DNA of 47,589 bases from JAWCNN01 sp038848005 (GCA_038848005.1 JAWCNZ010000011.1:1-47589); one strand, 5' to 3'; shown: positions 34,817-43,026, counted from the stretch's first letter. Notes: a model not told the origin generated them from the sequence alone. Made by a program: numbers and translations.

Positions 34817-35497
34817 TTAAATTCTGTTTACATATTCTATTAATGTTGGCAGATCTGTTATCGCTGTTATAAGGTAGTTTGCGCCTGAATCAACCAACTC
34901 TTTTGGGTTGGCTATTCCTGTTGGAATTGCTACTGCAATGGCTTTCACTTCTCTTGCACATTTCATATCTATGACGCTGTCGCCGACAACCATAACCTCT
35001 TTTGGGCTGACTTCTAAAGCGTTTAACACAACCTCTAAATGTTCCGTGTGGGGTTTCACGTTTTTCACATTGTTCCTTGGAATTACTGCGTCAAAAAATT
35101 CCGTTATTCCAAACCTTTTTAGGATATAACCTGTGGATTTTTCTCCATTAACTGTGCATAAGCCCAACTTCAAATTTTTCTCCTTCAAAGCCTTTAGGGT
35201 TTCCAAAACGCCTGGAAGTAAACTCGTGGTTTTTGCGGCTTCCAACTCGTATTTTTCCGCTATCCCCAAGGCTTTATTGCGCAGTTCCATAAACTCTTTT
35301 TCGGATTTACCGCTGTTTTTCATGAAAATTTTTGCCTTTTTCAACATTTCAAATATGCTTTCGTTTATGGATAAAACTGAAGCTGGCACGCCAGCCCTTA
35401 TAAGAAAGCTTCTAACATCAGCCCTAACGCTTCTATAGTCTATGTTGAAGCTTGCAAGGGTTCCATCCAAATCGAAAACTACCGCTTTAATCGTCAT
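34817..35497 (-). CDS. HAD-family phosphatase (phosphoglycolate phosphatase-like)
   Basis: A 226-aa HAD hydrolase. Motif I FDLDGT (D9 nucleophile, D11 acid/base) and motif IV VVGDSVIDM are clear; a VKPH lysine region near 147 supplies motif III, and the helical cap is at about 20-85. The subfamily resembles Gph (phosphoglycolate phosphatase) or generic nucleotide/sugar phosphatases. The substrate cannot be fixed from sequence. Confidence 0.88.
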   Translation of the reverse strand: MTIKAVVFDLDGTLASFNIDYRSVRADVRSFLIRAGVPASVLSINESIFEMLKKAKIFMKNSGKSEKEFMELRNKALGIAEKYELEAAKTTSLLPGVLETLKALKEKNLKLGLCTVNGEKSTGYILKRFGITEFFDAVIPRNNVKNVKPHTEHLEVVLNALEVSPKEVMVVGDSVIDMKCAREVKAIAVAIPTGIANPKELVDSGANYLITAITDLPTLIEYVNRI

Positions 35498-35601
35498 TGC
35501 CCTTTTTCCACTTTTGGCGTCTAAGAGCCTTTTAGGAAATATGCTTTACGGTAAAGGATAAATTGAATATTTGGCTTTCTCGATAAGTTATATGATGTGT
35601 T

Positions 35602-35832
35602 ATGAGCTTTGAAAATTATGTAAAGGAAAAGCTTTGGCCCATTCTCGTCGAAACAGTCCACGCCTTAGCTATGTATGCTAACCATAAAGCTTACACCCGC
35701 GATGTTATCCTACATGAAAAACCAGATATAACGCCTATTGAATTAGCCACGAGGCTTGGCATACCCTTAGGCGAAGCCCTAGTAATCCTTTATGAGTTGA
35801 CAAATGAGATGGGCGAGTCTAAGGCTTTGTAA
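35602..35832 (+). CDS. Small winged-helix-like protein
   Basis: A 76-aa protein. ITPIELATRLGIPLGEALVILYEL reads as a helix-turn-helix, preceded by a long helix VETVHALAMYANH. It may be a DNA-binding regulator or a small scaffold; I know no family name. A ModE-like remnant follows. Confidence 0.55.
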   Translation: MSFENYVKEKLWPILVETVHALAMYANHKAYTRDVILHEKPDITPIELATRLGIPLGEALVILYELTNEMGESKAL

Positions 35833-35925
35833 ACATTTGCACTGTTGCCAAAGTGAGAATTGCACCCAACACCATTTAATAAGACGTGGGGATGCGCCTG
35901 TGAAAGTGCCTATTATTGAGCCTTA

Positions 35926-36054
35926 GGTGAAACAATAATAAACACTCATTGGGGCGGCAAGGCTGGAGGTGGAAGTGCAAAACTCACAAGGCTTGGTAAA
36001 GAATTGCCGAAAGAATACAAACAAGCGGAAAACTACTTAAAAAGGCGCTTGTAA
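35926..36054 (+). pseudogene. Remnant of a ModE-like winged-helix regulator
   Basis: One frame (35926-36054, 42 codons plus TAA) reads ETIINTHWGGKAGGGSAKLT and continues LGKELPKEYKQAENYL. This is the wing and final helix of the ModE N-terminal domain (family pattern HGGxGGGxxxLT). The preceding helix-turn-helix cannot be read through: an in-frame TGA lies 9 bases upstream and further stops follow. No intact start exists. The rest of the 35833-36125 stretch shows nothing else recognisable. Confidence 0.6.
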
Positions 36055-36125
36055 GTGGAAACACATTAAATCGAATTTTAAGGGAAACATAAAATTCCAC
36101 TTCGCATTTACCTTATTTAACAGAG

Positions 36126-36932
36126 GTGAAATCATTGTATAAGCTTGAGCTTCTTTCGGTTTTACTTGCGGCATCATTGATGTTGACAGCCTTTTTGGGC
36201 TATAACTGCTACATTTTTCAAACTGAAAATTTGAGGCTTAAGGCGAAGCTTCAAAGCCTCAACGAATCCTATACAGAACTGCAGAGTAAATACCAAACAT
36301 TTCTTGACGAGTTTAGTTTGCTTAACCAAACTTATCAGGCGCTTATGCAAAATTACACAAGGCTTTTAACAGACTACGTAACCTTATCGTTGGTTTATGC
36401 ATCACTTAATGAAATATACACTTCGCTTCTGAAGAACTACACGAAACTTGTAAATGTAAACCTAAACTACACGGAGCTTTTAAACCAATATCTGTCGCTA
36501 ATGCAAAACTACACCCAACTCAAAAGCGAATATAACAAGCTTTTCGCCGCATTTTACGAGCCTCTGCAAGATAAAGTTATACCAACAGTCGCCGAGCTTA
36601 CGCAGTGGCTTACAGAAGACAAAACAAACGAGATAAGCTACACATATCCAGATTTTGTGTGTGGCGACTTCGCTGTGATGCTTCACATGCATGCAAAACT
36701 GAAACATTGGGACATGGGAGTCGTCGGCGTTCTTGGAAATTTAATTGATGGAAACGAGTTTAACCATGCCTTCAACGCAATAATGTGCCGAGAAGGTCTC
36801 AGATACATAGAGCCGCAGAACGATGCAGTTTTCGAAGCAACAATAGACGTTGGAACTTCATATTATCATCCGCAGTTCGGACAAGTCACCGTTCGAGAGT
36901 TCATAATAGTCATCTTATACGACGGCGAGTAA
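36126..36932 (+). CDS. Membrane-anchored coiled-coil protein with transglutaminase-like domain
   Basis: A 268-aa protein: transmembrane anchor at 8-30, a coiled-coil stalk (about 32-145) with repeated glycosylation sequons (NES 46, NQT 67, NYT 76, 104, 114, 128), and a C-terminal domain with PDFVCGDFAVMLHMHA (C179), NHAFNAIM (H214) and YIEPQND (E229/D233). That Cys-His-acid order fits transglutaminase-like cysteine enzymes. Start is GTG. It is probably exposed outside the cell, where such domains cut or crosslink proteins or peptide polymers. Activity is inferred. Confidence 0.65.
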   Translation: MKSLYKLELLSVLLAASLMLTAFLGYNCYIFQTENLRLKAKLQSLNESYTELQSKYQTFLDEFSLLNQTYQALMQNYTRLLTDYVTLSLVYASLNEIYTSLLKNYTKLVNVNLNYTELLNQYLSLMQNYTQLKSEYNKLFAAFYEPLQDKVIPTVAELTQWLTEDKTNEISYTYPDFVCGDFAVMLHMHAKLKHWDMGVVGVLGNLIDGNEFNHAFNAIMCREGLRYIEPQNDAVFEATIDVGTSYYHPQFGQVTVREFIIVILYDGE

Positions 36933-36937
36933 ACCTT

Positions 36938-37534
36938 TCACTCTACAACGTAGCGGTAGGCTACGTGTTCGCCTGCTGTGGGGCTTTTACGTGTTATGCG
37001 CAGTATATCGCCTGGTTTTGCTCCTATAGCTTTAACCGCTGGGTCTGAAGCCTTGATTTGTGGCAGTTGGTAAGGTTGAACCTTGTATTGGGCTAATATT
37101 TGTTCGCTTTCCTCTTTTGTTAAAATTTCATGTTTTGGAACAAGCTTATGTTCGAAAATGTCGAAAACTGGGAAAGTCTTGGGTAAAAGCTCTATTTTCT
37201 TCTTCTTTGCACTTTGCTTCACTGCATGCGTATATTTTCCGCCAGTAATCAATATTCCAGTTTCTATATTTTCTTCTTTCATGATCTTCTGCATTTGATT
37301 TATTGACGTTACGCCAACAGTGCTCTCTTCTGGAAGACACCATATGATGGTTTTCCGCTTTTCCCTTGGAACCTCCACAAAATAGCCAACAGCGCCTTTA
37401 TATTTTTCCCTTTTAATAATTTTATAACCCCTAAGTTTTATCAAAATTTTTGCTTTGCGTTCCTCGAGGCTTTCCTCTTCTATACTCAAACCATAAACCC
37501 CATACCGCAAATATTCGAAACCTAAACGAAACAT
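36938..37534 (-). CDS. rpoH: RNA polymerase subunit H/Rpb5 with eukaryote-type N-terminal domain
   Basis: The C-terminal 75 residues (about 124-198) are a standard RpoH: FEHKLVPKHEILTKEE, KASDPAVKAIGAKPGD and RKSPTAGEHVAYRYVVE. Archaeal RpoH is usually only this domain (about 80 aa). Here 120 residues precede it, with IIWCLPEESTVGVTSI, KIMKEENIETGILITGG and THAVKQSAK, closely parallel to human RPB5 (FPEEPKVGIKTI, RMQEENITRAIIVV, TPSAKQSL). So this is a full-length Rpb5-like subunit with the jaw domain. No alternative ATG would yield just the short form with a good site. It lies beside nrdG, not beside rpoB. Confidence 0.92.
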   Translation of the reverse strand: MFRLGFEYLRYGVYGLSIEEESLEERKAKILIKLRGYKIIKREKYKGAVGYFVEVPREKRKTIIWCLPEESTVGVTSINQMQKIMKEENIETGILITGGKYTHAVKQSAKKKKIELLPKTFPVFDIFEHKLVPKHEILTKEESEQILAQYKVQPYQLPQIKASDPAVKAIGAKPGDILRITRKSPTAGEHVAYRYVVE

Positions 37535-37574
37535 TAACCCTTTAAACTTTACGCTTCAGCCACAACAATAACCT

Positions 37575-38252
37575 TCATAGGCGCAGTGTTATTTTATCTA
37601 CGTAACTCCGCAACGTTTCAGAGAATTTTGCAATTGTTTCCGGAGTGTATGGCTTAACTTTTTTGAACTCCTCGTTTAACGTGTCGCCCGAGACAAACTG
37701 TTGTAGGGCTAAAGTTTTTGCGCCTTTAATCATCTCACCTATTTTTTGGATATCCTCTTCGTTAACTATGTTTGGAACAATCGTCGTCCTAAACTCGTAT
37801 TCTACCTTTCCAGTTTTCAAAATTTCAATTGTACGCAAAAGCGGAGTTGCATCTTTAACGCCTAAAAGCGCATACTTCTCCAATGAAGTTTTTACGTCTA
37901 ATGCTATATAATCCACGTATGGTAAGCATTCTTCGAGGATTTGCGGGTTCAACCCGTTCGTGTCAAGCTTAACCGCAAACCCTCTTTCCTTAAGTTTTTT
38001 CAGGAATTTTGGCGTTTCTCTGTGAATTGTTGGTTCTCCGCCTGTTATCACTACAGCGTCCACGTATTTTTTGCGGGATTCCAATATGCTTATGGCTTTT
38101 TCTTCTTGTAGGAACGGTGGTTTTGGGTCTACAACTATGCGCCAGTTATAGCAATAAGGACAACGCATGTTACAGCCAGGCGTAAACAACACCGAGGCTA
38201 TTTTTTCTGGATAGTCTATTAGGCTTGTTTTTCGTATGCCGCTGAACTTCAT
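37575..38252 (-). CDS. nrdG: Anaerobic ribonucleotide reductase activating enzyme
   Basis: A 225-aa radical SAM enzyme with TPGCNMRCPYC (C27, C31, C34) binding the 4Fe-4S cluster, followed by VITGGEPT for SAM binding. It installs the glycyl radical on NrdD. The gene lies 12 bases downstream of nrdD in the same operon, which supports NrdG over other activases such as PflA or QueE. Length is somewhat longer than enterobacterial NrdG but typical of archaeal versions. Confidence 0.92.
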   Translation of the reverse strand: MKFSGIRKTSLIDYPEKIASVLFTPGCNMRCPYCYNWRIVVDPKPPFLQEEKAISILESRKKYVDAVVITGGEPTIHRETPKFLKKLKERGFAVKLDTNGLNPQILEECLPYVDYIALDVKTSLEKYALLGVKDATPLLRTIEILKTGKVEYEFRTTIVPNIVNEEDIQKIGEMIKGAKTLALQQFVSGDTLNEEFKKVKPYTPETIAKFSETLRSYVDKITLRL

Positions 38253-38264
38253 TTCGGCTCACTT

Positions 38265-40391
38265 TTAGGCTGCGATAGTGGCTACTGCAGGTGTGATAAC
38301 TGATTTATCAAAAGTTTTGCGTATGGCGAATTCCGCTTGTTTTCCATCGTTCCACTGGTCTACTGGGCGTAAGTAACCAACCACACGAGAATAAACTTCA
38401 CAGTTTGCTCCGCATGTTGGGCATTGTTTGTATTCTCCGTTTACGTAGCCATGTGTTGGGCATACGCTGAACGTTGGCGTTAAAGTGAAATATGGCAAAC
38501 GCGTGTTCCAAGTTACCTTTCGAATTAGTTCAGCGGCAGATTTCCATGAATGCAATCTTTCGCCCAAGTAAATGTGAAAGACCGTTCCGCCAGTGTAAAG
38601 CGGTTGAAGCTTTTCTTGATGTTCTAAAGCCTCGAACAAGTCGCCTTCAAAATCCACTGGCAACTGTGAAGAATTCGTGTAAAAGGGTTCAGCCCCCCTC
38701 GCCAAATATTTCTCGTTGGCCACAATAATGTTTGGATATTTCTTTTTGTCCAGGCGAGCCAGCCTATAAGACGTGCCTTCGGCTGGTGTAGCCTCTAAAT
38801 TGTAGATGTTTCCAGTTTCCTCTTGGAAGTCCGCAATTTTTTCACGCATGAAATTTAAGGCTTTCACAGCAAATTCCAAACCTTCTTCTGTGGCGATTGA
38901 ACAGCCCAGAAGGTTTAGTGCCGCCTCGTTCATACCTACAAGCCCAATTGTTGAGAAATGGTTTTTCCAGTATTTTCCAAAAGTTTCCTTAACATTGCGC
39001 AGGTAACGCCTTGAGTATGGATATAAACCGTTTTCCGTTAATCGCTCAAGTGCTTTACGTTTTATTTCTAAGCTGTCTTTTGCAATTTCCATAAGCTTTT
39101 GCAAACGCTCAAAAAATTCATCTTCGTTTTTGGCTAAATATCCAATCCTCGGAAGGTTTATTGTTACAACTCCAATCGAACCCGTAAGGGGATTAGCCCC
39201 AAAAAGTCCGCCGCCGCGTTTGCGCAGTTCCCTATTGTCTATTCTTAGGCGGCAACACATACTCCGCACATCTTCGGGCTTCATATCTGTGTTTACAAAA
39301 TTGGAGAAGTATGGCACGCCGTACTTGGCTGTGACCTCAAACATTTTTTCAGTTATGGGCGAGTCCCAACAGAAGTCCTTTGTTATGTTGTATGTGGGTA
39401 TTGGAAAAGTGAAAACTCTGCCTTTAGCGTCGCCTTGCCCCATCACGTCTGCATAAGCCATATTAAAAATTTCCATTTCTTCCTGCATGTCCCCATAAGT
39501 CATGTCTTTTGCCTCTCCGCCGATGATGACAGGCTCATCCTTCATAAACTCTGGAACAGTCAAATCCAACGTAACATTCGTGAACGGGGTCTGAAATCCG
39601 ACGCGTGTTGGCACGTTCATGTTGAAGAGGAATTCTTGAAGGGCTTGTTCAACTTCTTTCGGGTTTAAGCCATCATAGTGTATGAACGGCGCCAAGTAAA
39701 CGTCGAAGTTGCTGAAGGCTTGGGCGCCTGCGGCTTCACCCTGCAACGTATAAAAGAAATTGACCACTTGCCCGAGGGCTGTTCTAAAATGCTTCGCTGG
39801 TTTGCTTTCAATTTTTCCTGGAACGCCTCCGAACCCTGAAAGCAACAAATCCCTTATGTCCCAGCCTACGCAGTACGGTCCCAAAACACCCAAATTATGA
39901 ATGTGAATATCGCCAGAAAAGTGGGCTTCTGAAATGTTCGGCGGATAGATGCGTGTTATCCAGTATTTGGCTATAACAGTAGAGGATAAATAGTTGTTTA
40001 AGCCCTGCAAAGAATAGCTCATGTTCGAGTTTTCGCGAACCCGCCAATCCTCAACTTCTAAATATTGGTCTACAAGGTCTGCTGAGCTTAGAAGCGCAGC
40101 CAGCTCCCGCAGGTCTTGGTGTTGTTTTCTGTAGAGAATATACGCCTTAGCGGTTCTTGCATGCCCATTCTCTATCAATATCTTTTCAACGATGTCTTGT
40201 ATTTCCTCGACTGTTGGCACTCCTTCTTCGCCGAAACGCTTTAAAAGTTCAGCTACAACTTGGTCGCTTAATTTTTTGGCTAGTTCACGGTCTTTTCCGC
40301 CGACGGCTTTGGCGGCTTTCCAAATGGCGTTTGTTATGCGTTCTTGGTCGAAAGCCTCTAACCGTCCGTCACGTTTCCTAACGAACTTCAT
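38265..40391 (-). CDS. nrdD: Anaerobic ribonucleoside-triphosphate reductase
   Basis: A 708-aa class III reductase. Residues 1-95 form the ATP-cone (FVRKRDGRLEAFDQERITNA) for allosteric control. The catalytic barrel follows, with SMCCRLRIDN containing candidate active-site cysteines. The C-terminal zinc site is CPTHG...CPTCG, and the glycyl radical loop RVVGYLRP places the radical on G672. It makes dNTPs without oxygen and needs NrdG. Overlap with nrdR is 4 bases. Confidence 0.95.
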   Translation of the reverse strand: MKFVRKRDGRLEAFDQERITNAIWKAAKAVGGKDRELAKKLSDQVVAELLKRFGEEGVPTVEEIQDIVEKILIENGHARTAKAYILYRKQHQDLRELAALLSSADLVDQYLEVEDWRVRENSNMSYSLQGLNNYLSSTVIAKYWITRIYPPNISEAHFSGDIHIHNLGVLGPYCVGWDIRDLLLSGFGGVPGKIESKPAKHFRTALGQVVNFFYTLQGEAAGAQAFSNFDVYLAPFIHYDGLNPKEVEQALQEFLFNMNVPTRVGFQTPFTNVTLDLTVPEFMKDEPVIIGGEAKDMTYGDMQEEMEIFNMAYADVMGQGDAKGRVFTFPIPTYNITKDFCWDSPITEKMFEVTAKYGVPYFSNFVNTDMKPEDVRSMCCRLRIDNRELRKRGGGLFGANPLTGSIGVVTINLPRIGYLAKNEDEFFERLQKLMEIAKDSLEIKRKALERLTENGLYPYSRRYLRNVKETFGKYWKNHFSTIGLVGMNEAALNLLGCSIATEEGLEFAVKALNFMREKIADFQEETGNIYNLEATPAEGTSYRLARLDKKKYPNIIVANEKYLARGAEPFYTNSSQLPVDFEGDLFEALEHQEKLQPLYTGGTVFHIYLGERLHSWKSAAELIRKVTWNTRLPYFTLTPTFSVCPTHGYVNGEYKQCPTCGANCEVYSRVVGYLRPVDQWNDGKQAEFAIRKTFDKSVITPAVATIAA

Positions 40392-40834
40392 TTTTTCACC
40401 TCTAAAAGCACTTTTCGGAAATCTTCCGGCTCTTCAAACCGCCTGTAAACCGAAGCGAATCGGATGTATGCTACTCTATCAAGGCTTTTAAGGTGCTTCA
40501 TAACTAAATCGCCAATTTCCTGCGAAGAAACCTCAGTTTTACCACGAATCATTAAATCTTGCCTGACGCGTTCTGCCAAAGCCTGAATTTGCTCCATTGT
40601 TACAGGTCTTTTTTCGCAAGCTTTCTGTAAACCCCTAACAATCTTGTTCAAATCAAAACGTTCGATTCTGCCATCCTTCTTTTTAACCATAAGCTCAACG
40701 GTTTCCACATACTCATAAGTTGTAAAACGCTTTCCACAATCTACACATTCCTTTCGTCGCCGAACGGTGTTGTCAGGCGAATCCCTCGTTTCAAGAGTTC
40801 TAATATTTTCAGACATGCAATACGGACACTTCAT
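40388..40834 (-). CDS. nrdR: Transcriptional repressor NrdR
   Basis: A 148-aa NrdR with an N-terminal zinc ribbon (C3, C6, C30, C33) and an ATP-cone (VKKKDGRIERFDLNKIVRGL) that senses dATP/ATP. It represses ribonucleotide reductase genes by binding tandem NrdR boxes. NrdR is mainly bacterial, so presence in this archaeal genome suggests transfer, though several archaea have it. It is the first gene of the operon, implying autoregulation. GAGG stands upstream of the ATG. Confidence 0.95.
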   Translation of the reverse strand: MKCPYCMSENIRTLETRDSPDNTVRRRKECVDCGKRFTTYEYVETVELMVKKKDGRIERFDLNKIVRGLQKACEKRPVTMEQIQALAERVRQDLMIRGKTEVSSQEIGDLVMKHLKSLDRVAYIRFASVYRRFEEPEDFRKVLLEVKK

Positions 40835-40851
40835 AACGTTTTTTCCTCACA

Positions 40852-40899
40852 ATTGCGTTAATAGTGGAATTTCAACTTTTCAAGCACTACGTATAGCGT
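40852..40899 (-). promoter_or_regulatory. Candidate tandem NrdR boxes
   Basis: GCACTACGTATAGCGT (40884-40899) matches 12 of 16 positions of the NrdR-box pattern ACACTATATATAGTGT as I recall it. A weaker copy (40852-40867, right half ATAGTGG) begins exactly 32 bases away, the helical spacing described for NrdR box pairs. They lie between a TATA-like CCTAAATAGG (40901-40910, minus strand) and the nrdR start. Confidence 0.6.
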
Positions 40900-41083
40900 A
40901 CCTATTTAGGCCTTTTTATCAGATATATTGAAACGTATGTGCATATTTGTTGAACAAATATACATGATGAATACATCTGCAAAAAAGTTTAATGTGGGGG
41001 TATCATGTAGTTTTCGGCAACGTTAGAAAACGTAACTCTCCGAACAGCTATTAATCGCATTTTGGACTTATTTTTCAAAAAAA

Positions 41084-41119
41084 CCAGGAAATTTCGTTCG
41101 TTTATATTCGAAATTCTGG
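41084..41119. repeat. Imperfect inverted repeat
   Basis: CCAGGAAATTTCG (41084-41096) and CGAAATTCTGG (41109-41119) pair with a small bulge around a 12-base loop. It may be a transcription terminator of the minus-strand gene ending at 41222 or a protein-binding site. Confidence 0.4.
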
Positions 41120-41129
41120 GGATTTTTAT

Positions 41130-41184
41130 AAGGGTATCTAGCATTGGCAATTCTTTGAATCAGAATTCTAGGTTTTATACCCTT
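41130..41184. repeat. Nested 55-bp inverted repeat
   Basis: Outer arms AAGGGTAT / ATACCCTT pair perfectly; inner CTAG / CTAG and AATTCT / AGAATT continue the stem with internal loops. The structure lies just after the gene ending at 41222 and just before the first hairpin, so one large structured RNA or a small element remnant is possible. Confidence 0.45.
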
Positions 41185-41221
41185 TTACTTGCAATATGGC
41201 ATTTCAAGTAACAAGCATTCA

Positions 41222-41647
41222 CTAACAGGATTGAGGAAAGTATTCCTCAAATGGGTCATAAGTTGGGGATATGTTTTCTAGTCGGATACATAACACTTCT
41301 ACTTGTTTTCCTTCATATATGATTTCATCTCTGTATTCATCAGTTTGTTTAACAATTTTTTCTCTAGCAGCTTGCCAAGCAACTTCCTCGGCAATAAAGC
41401 AGTTGAGTCTACCTCTCGCTAAAATATAGAAAGCTTTAACCCCCTCTTTGGCTGCCGCTCTAATATAAGCTACATATGGTTCATATCCATAATCCGAATG
41501 CTGCATTGTTTCTGGTAAACCGATGAGAATAATGGAAACGTTTATTCCCTTACATTTAAGTGTGGGATTTATATTTTCAGCTATTTTTTTCGTATTAACT
41601 TCGTGCAGAAACTTGATGAAATTACATAAACATCTTCCCAATACCAT
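41222..41647 (-). CDS. Hypothetical protein, second gene of a two-gene unit
   Basis: A 141-aa soluble protein I do not recognise. It has a strand-helix opening (VSIILIGLPETMQH), a YVAYIRAAAKEGVKAFYILA segment like a Rossmann-type half, and an acidic C-terminus. The ATG lies 26 bases inside the upstream gene, showing coupled translation. Later starts are possible. Composition is ordinary. Confidence 0.5.
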   Translation of the reverse strand: MVLGRCLCNFIKFLHEVNTKKIAENINPTLKCKGINVSIILIGLPETMQHSDYGYEPYVAYIRAAAKEGVKAFYILARGRLNCFIAEEVAWQAAREKIVKQTDEYRDEIIYEGKQVEVLCIRLENISPTYDPFEEYFPQSC

Positions 41648-42299
41648 TTAACTCAGCTCTACAGATTTCAATTAATAGTATCCTCAACAATCGCCTATCT
41701 AATGACTTTTCAAACTGTTTTAATTTACTGTTTACATCAACTAAAATATCCAACATGAGTCTTACATCCTCATCTTGTCTAACGCTGTTAATAAATTGCC
41801 TAGTCGCTATTTCAAGAGCACCATTCAGTCCACTTTTCCTTAACACTAATTCAACACAAAATAACTCTAACGCTCTTTCCAATTTGCTGTAATCCCTCAC
41901 GATGGAGAACTGCGATAGGTTGCTCCGAAAATGCACATCCATGGCTTTTACAACGTTATCCATACATATCGAGGGAATTAGCGCTATTGCTTTCCCCCTC
42001 TCAAGTTTAATCTGCACATCTTGTGTATTCTTATCAACCTTAAGTTGCAGAGGAATAACGTTTTTATACACTTGAAGTATTGGCTCGCATTTTTTACACA
42101 TAAATAACGAACGGTTTACAGCCGGACCAACCTTTATAGAAAGGTAAAAGTTGTCTCGAATTTCCATGATAAAAATTTTTACGTCATGCATAAATCTCTT
42201 TATTCTTTCCCAATATTTCACTACTACTAGAAGGATGACAAGTAAAATAACCCCCGGTGAATACGGCAACAACTGGATTAGAATATTCCATGAGTCCAA
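41622..42299 (-). CDS. Hypothetical single-pass membrane protein
   Basis: A 225-aa protein with one N-terminal transmembrane helix (about 15-28, GVILLVILLVVV), a CKKC pair near 68-71 that could bind metal, and a helical C-terminal half. I know no family. With the overlapping downstream gene it forms a two-gene operon of unknown role. Confidence 0.5.
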   Translation of the reverse strand: MDSWNILIQLLPYSPGVILLVILLVVVKYWERIKRFMHDVKIFIMEIRDNFYLSIKVGPAVNRSLFMCKKCEPILQVYKNVIPLQLKVDKNTQDVQIKLERGKAIALIPSICMDNVVKAMDVHFRSNLSQFSIVRDYSKLERALELFCVELVLRKSGLNGALEIATRQFINSVRQDEDVRLMLDILVDVNSKLKQFEKSLDRRLLRILLIEICRAELNGIGKMFM

Positions 42300-42510
42300 A
42301 CTATTATCCCCCTATTTATAACTCTAATAGGCATGTAATCACGCCCACATCATTTTTAGTGTTTATTTAACTAAAATAGACGCTAAATGTAGTGGTTGAG
42401 TATTTAAAGACTTTCCACATTAACTATGCAACACACAATTAATCGCATGAGTCAAAGTATGCTAAAATTAAACATAATTGCATAAAAAGGAAAAATGGTA
42501 AAACAAAACG

Positions 42511-42525
42511 TTTTCCGATGGAAAA
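42511..42525. terminator. Hairpin downstream of the NitrOD5-like gene
   Basis: TTTTCC-GAT-GGAAAA forms a 6-bp stem with a 3-base loop. On the minus strand it is followed by T-rich sequence and lies about 70 bases after the stop at 42597, so it may terminate that gene. The surrounding 42300-42596 stretch shows no ORF. Confidence 0.35.
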
Positions 42526-42596
42526 ACCTTAATTTTTGACAATGAAAGCACGTTTAAATTTTTCGCGTTGATTATTTTGAAGTTTCGTTTATGCTT

Positions 42597-42938
42597 TCAC
42601 TTTTCAACGGTTTTCCGTTTGAGAAAGGTTTCCTTAACCGCCGCTACATACTCGGAAAATATGAATTCCCTGTTTTCACTCCATTTAAGGGGTTGCCCAA
42701 CCTTTTCATACAATTTTTTCATTATCATAATTTCTAGAAAGTTAGCTCCCAAACCAAAAATGCTTTCGATGGCGTTCATAAAATCTTCAAGGTGTGAGGG
42801 AATATCCTCCTTCTTTATCTTAAACTTGCTTTGGAGGTGATAGTAAATTGCTTGTTTGGCTGAATCTCCAAGCGAGGTTAAGGCTTCATCTACGGCTTCA
42901 ACCAGAAGTTTTTCGAAAGTTTCCCTTTTTTCAGCCAA
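42597..42938 (-). CDS. NitrOD5-like domain protein
   Basis: A 113-aa all-helical protein: FEKLLVEAVDEALTSLGD, KQAIYYHLQSKFKIKKEDIP and IFGLGANFLEIMIMKKLYEK. This pattern matches the NitrOD5 (Nitrosopumilus output domain 5) proteins as I recall them, small archaeal domains attached to or acting with signal-transduction and transcription proteins. No DNA-binding part is fused here. Function is unknown. Confidence 0.6.
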   Translation of the reverse strand: MAEKRETFEKLLVEAVDEALTSLGDSAKQAIYYHLQSKFKIKKEDIPSHLEDFMNAIESIFGLGANFLEIMIMKKLYEKVGQPLKWSENREFIFSEYVAAVKETFLKRKTVEK

Positions 42939-43026
42939 TTAATATAAACTCCTTTTTGAAGCGCTTATGGACTAACTACTGTTTCTAATTAATAAATTAC
43001 TTTTGGATTTTTAAATTTAATTGTTG

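Larger units (their letters stand above)
40900..41221. other. Intergenic region upstream of nrdR
   Basis: No gene is visible. The right half contains two hairpin-forming stretches described separately (41084-41119 and 41130-41184). The rest is AT-rich. This gap separates the chromosomal nrd operon from the poorly conserved genes preceding the provirus module. Confidence 0.5.

Noticed and set aside
36938..37534. Possibility that the RpoH extension is a fused neighbouring gene read-through
   Set aside because: The extension is continuous, in frame, and parallels human RPB5 block by block up to the C-terminal domain.
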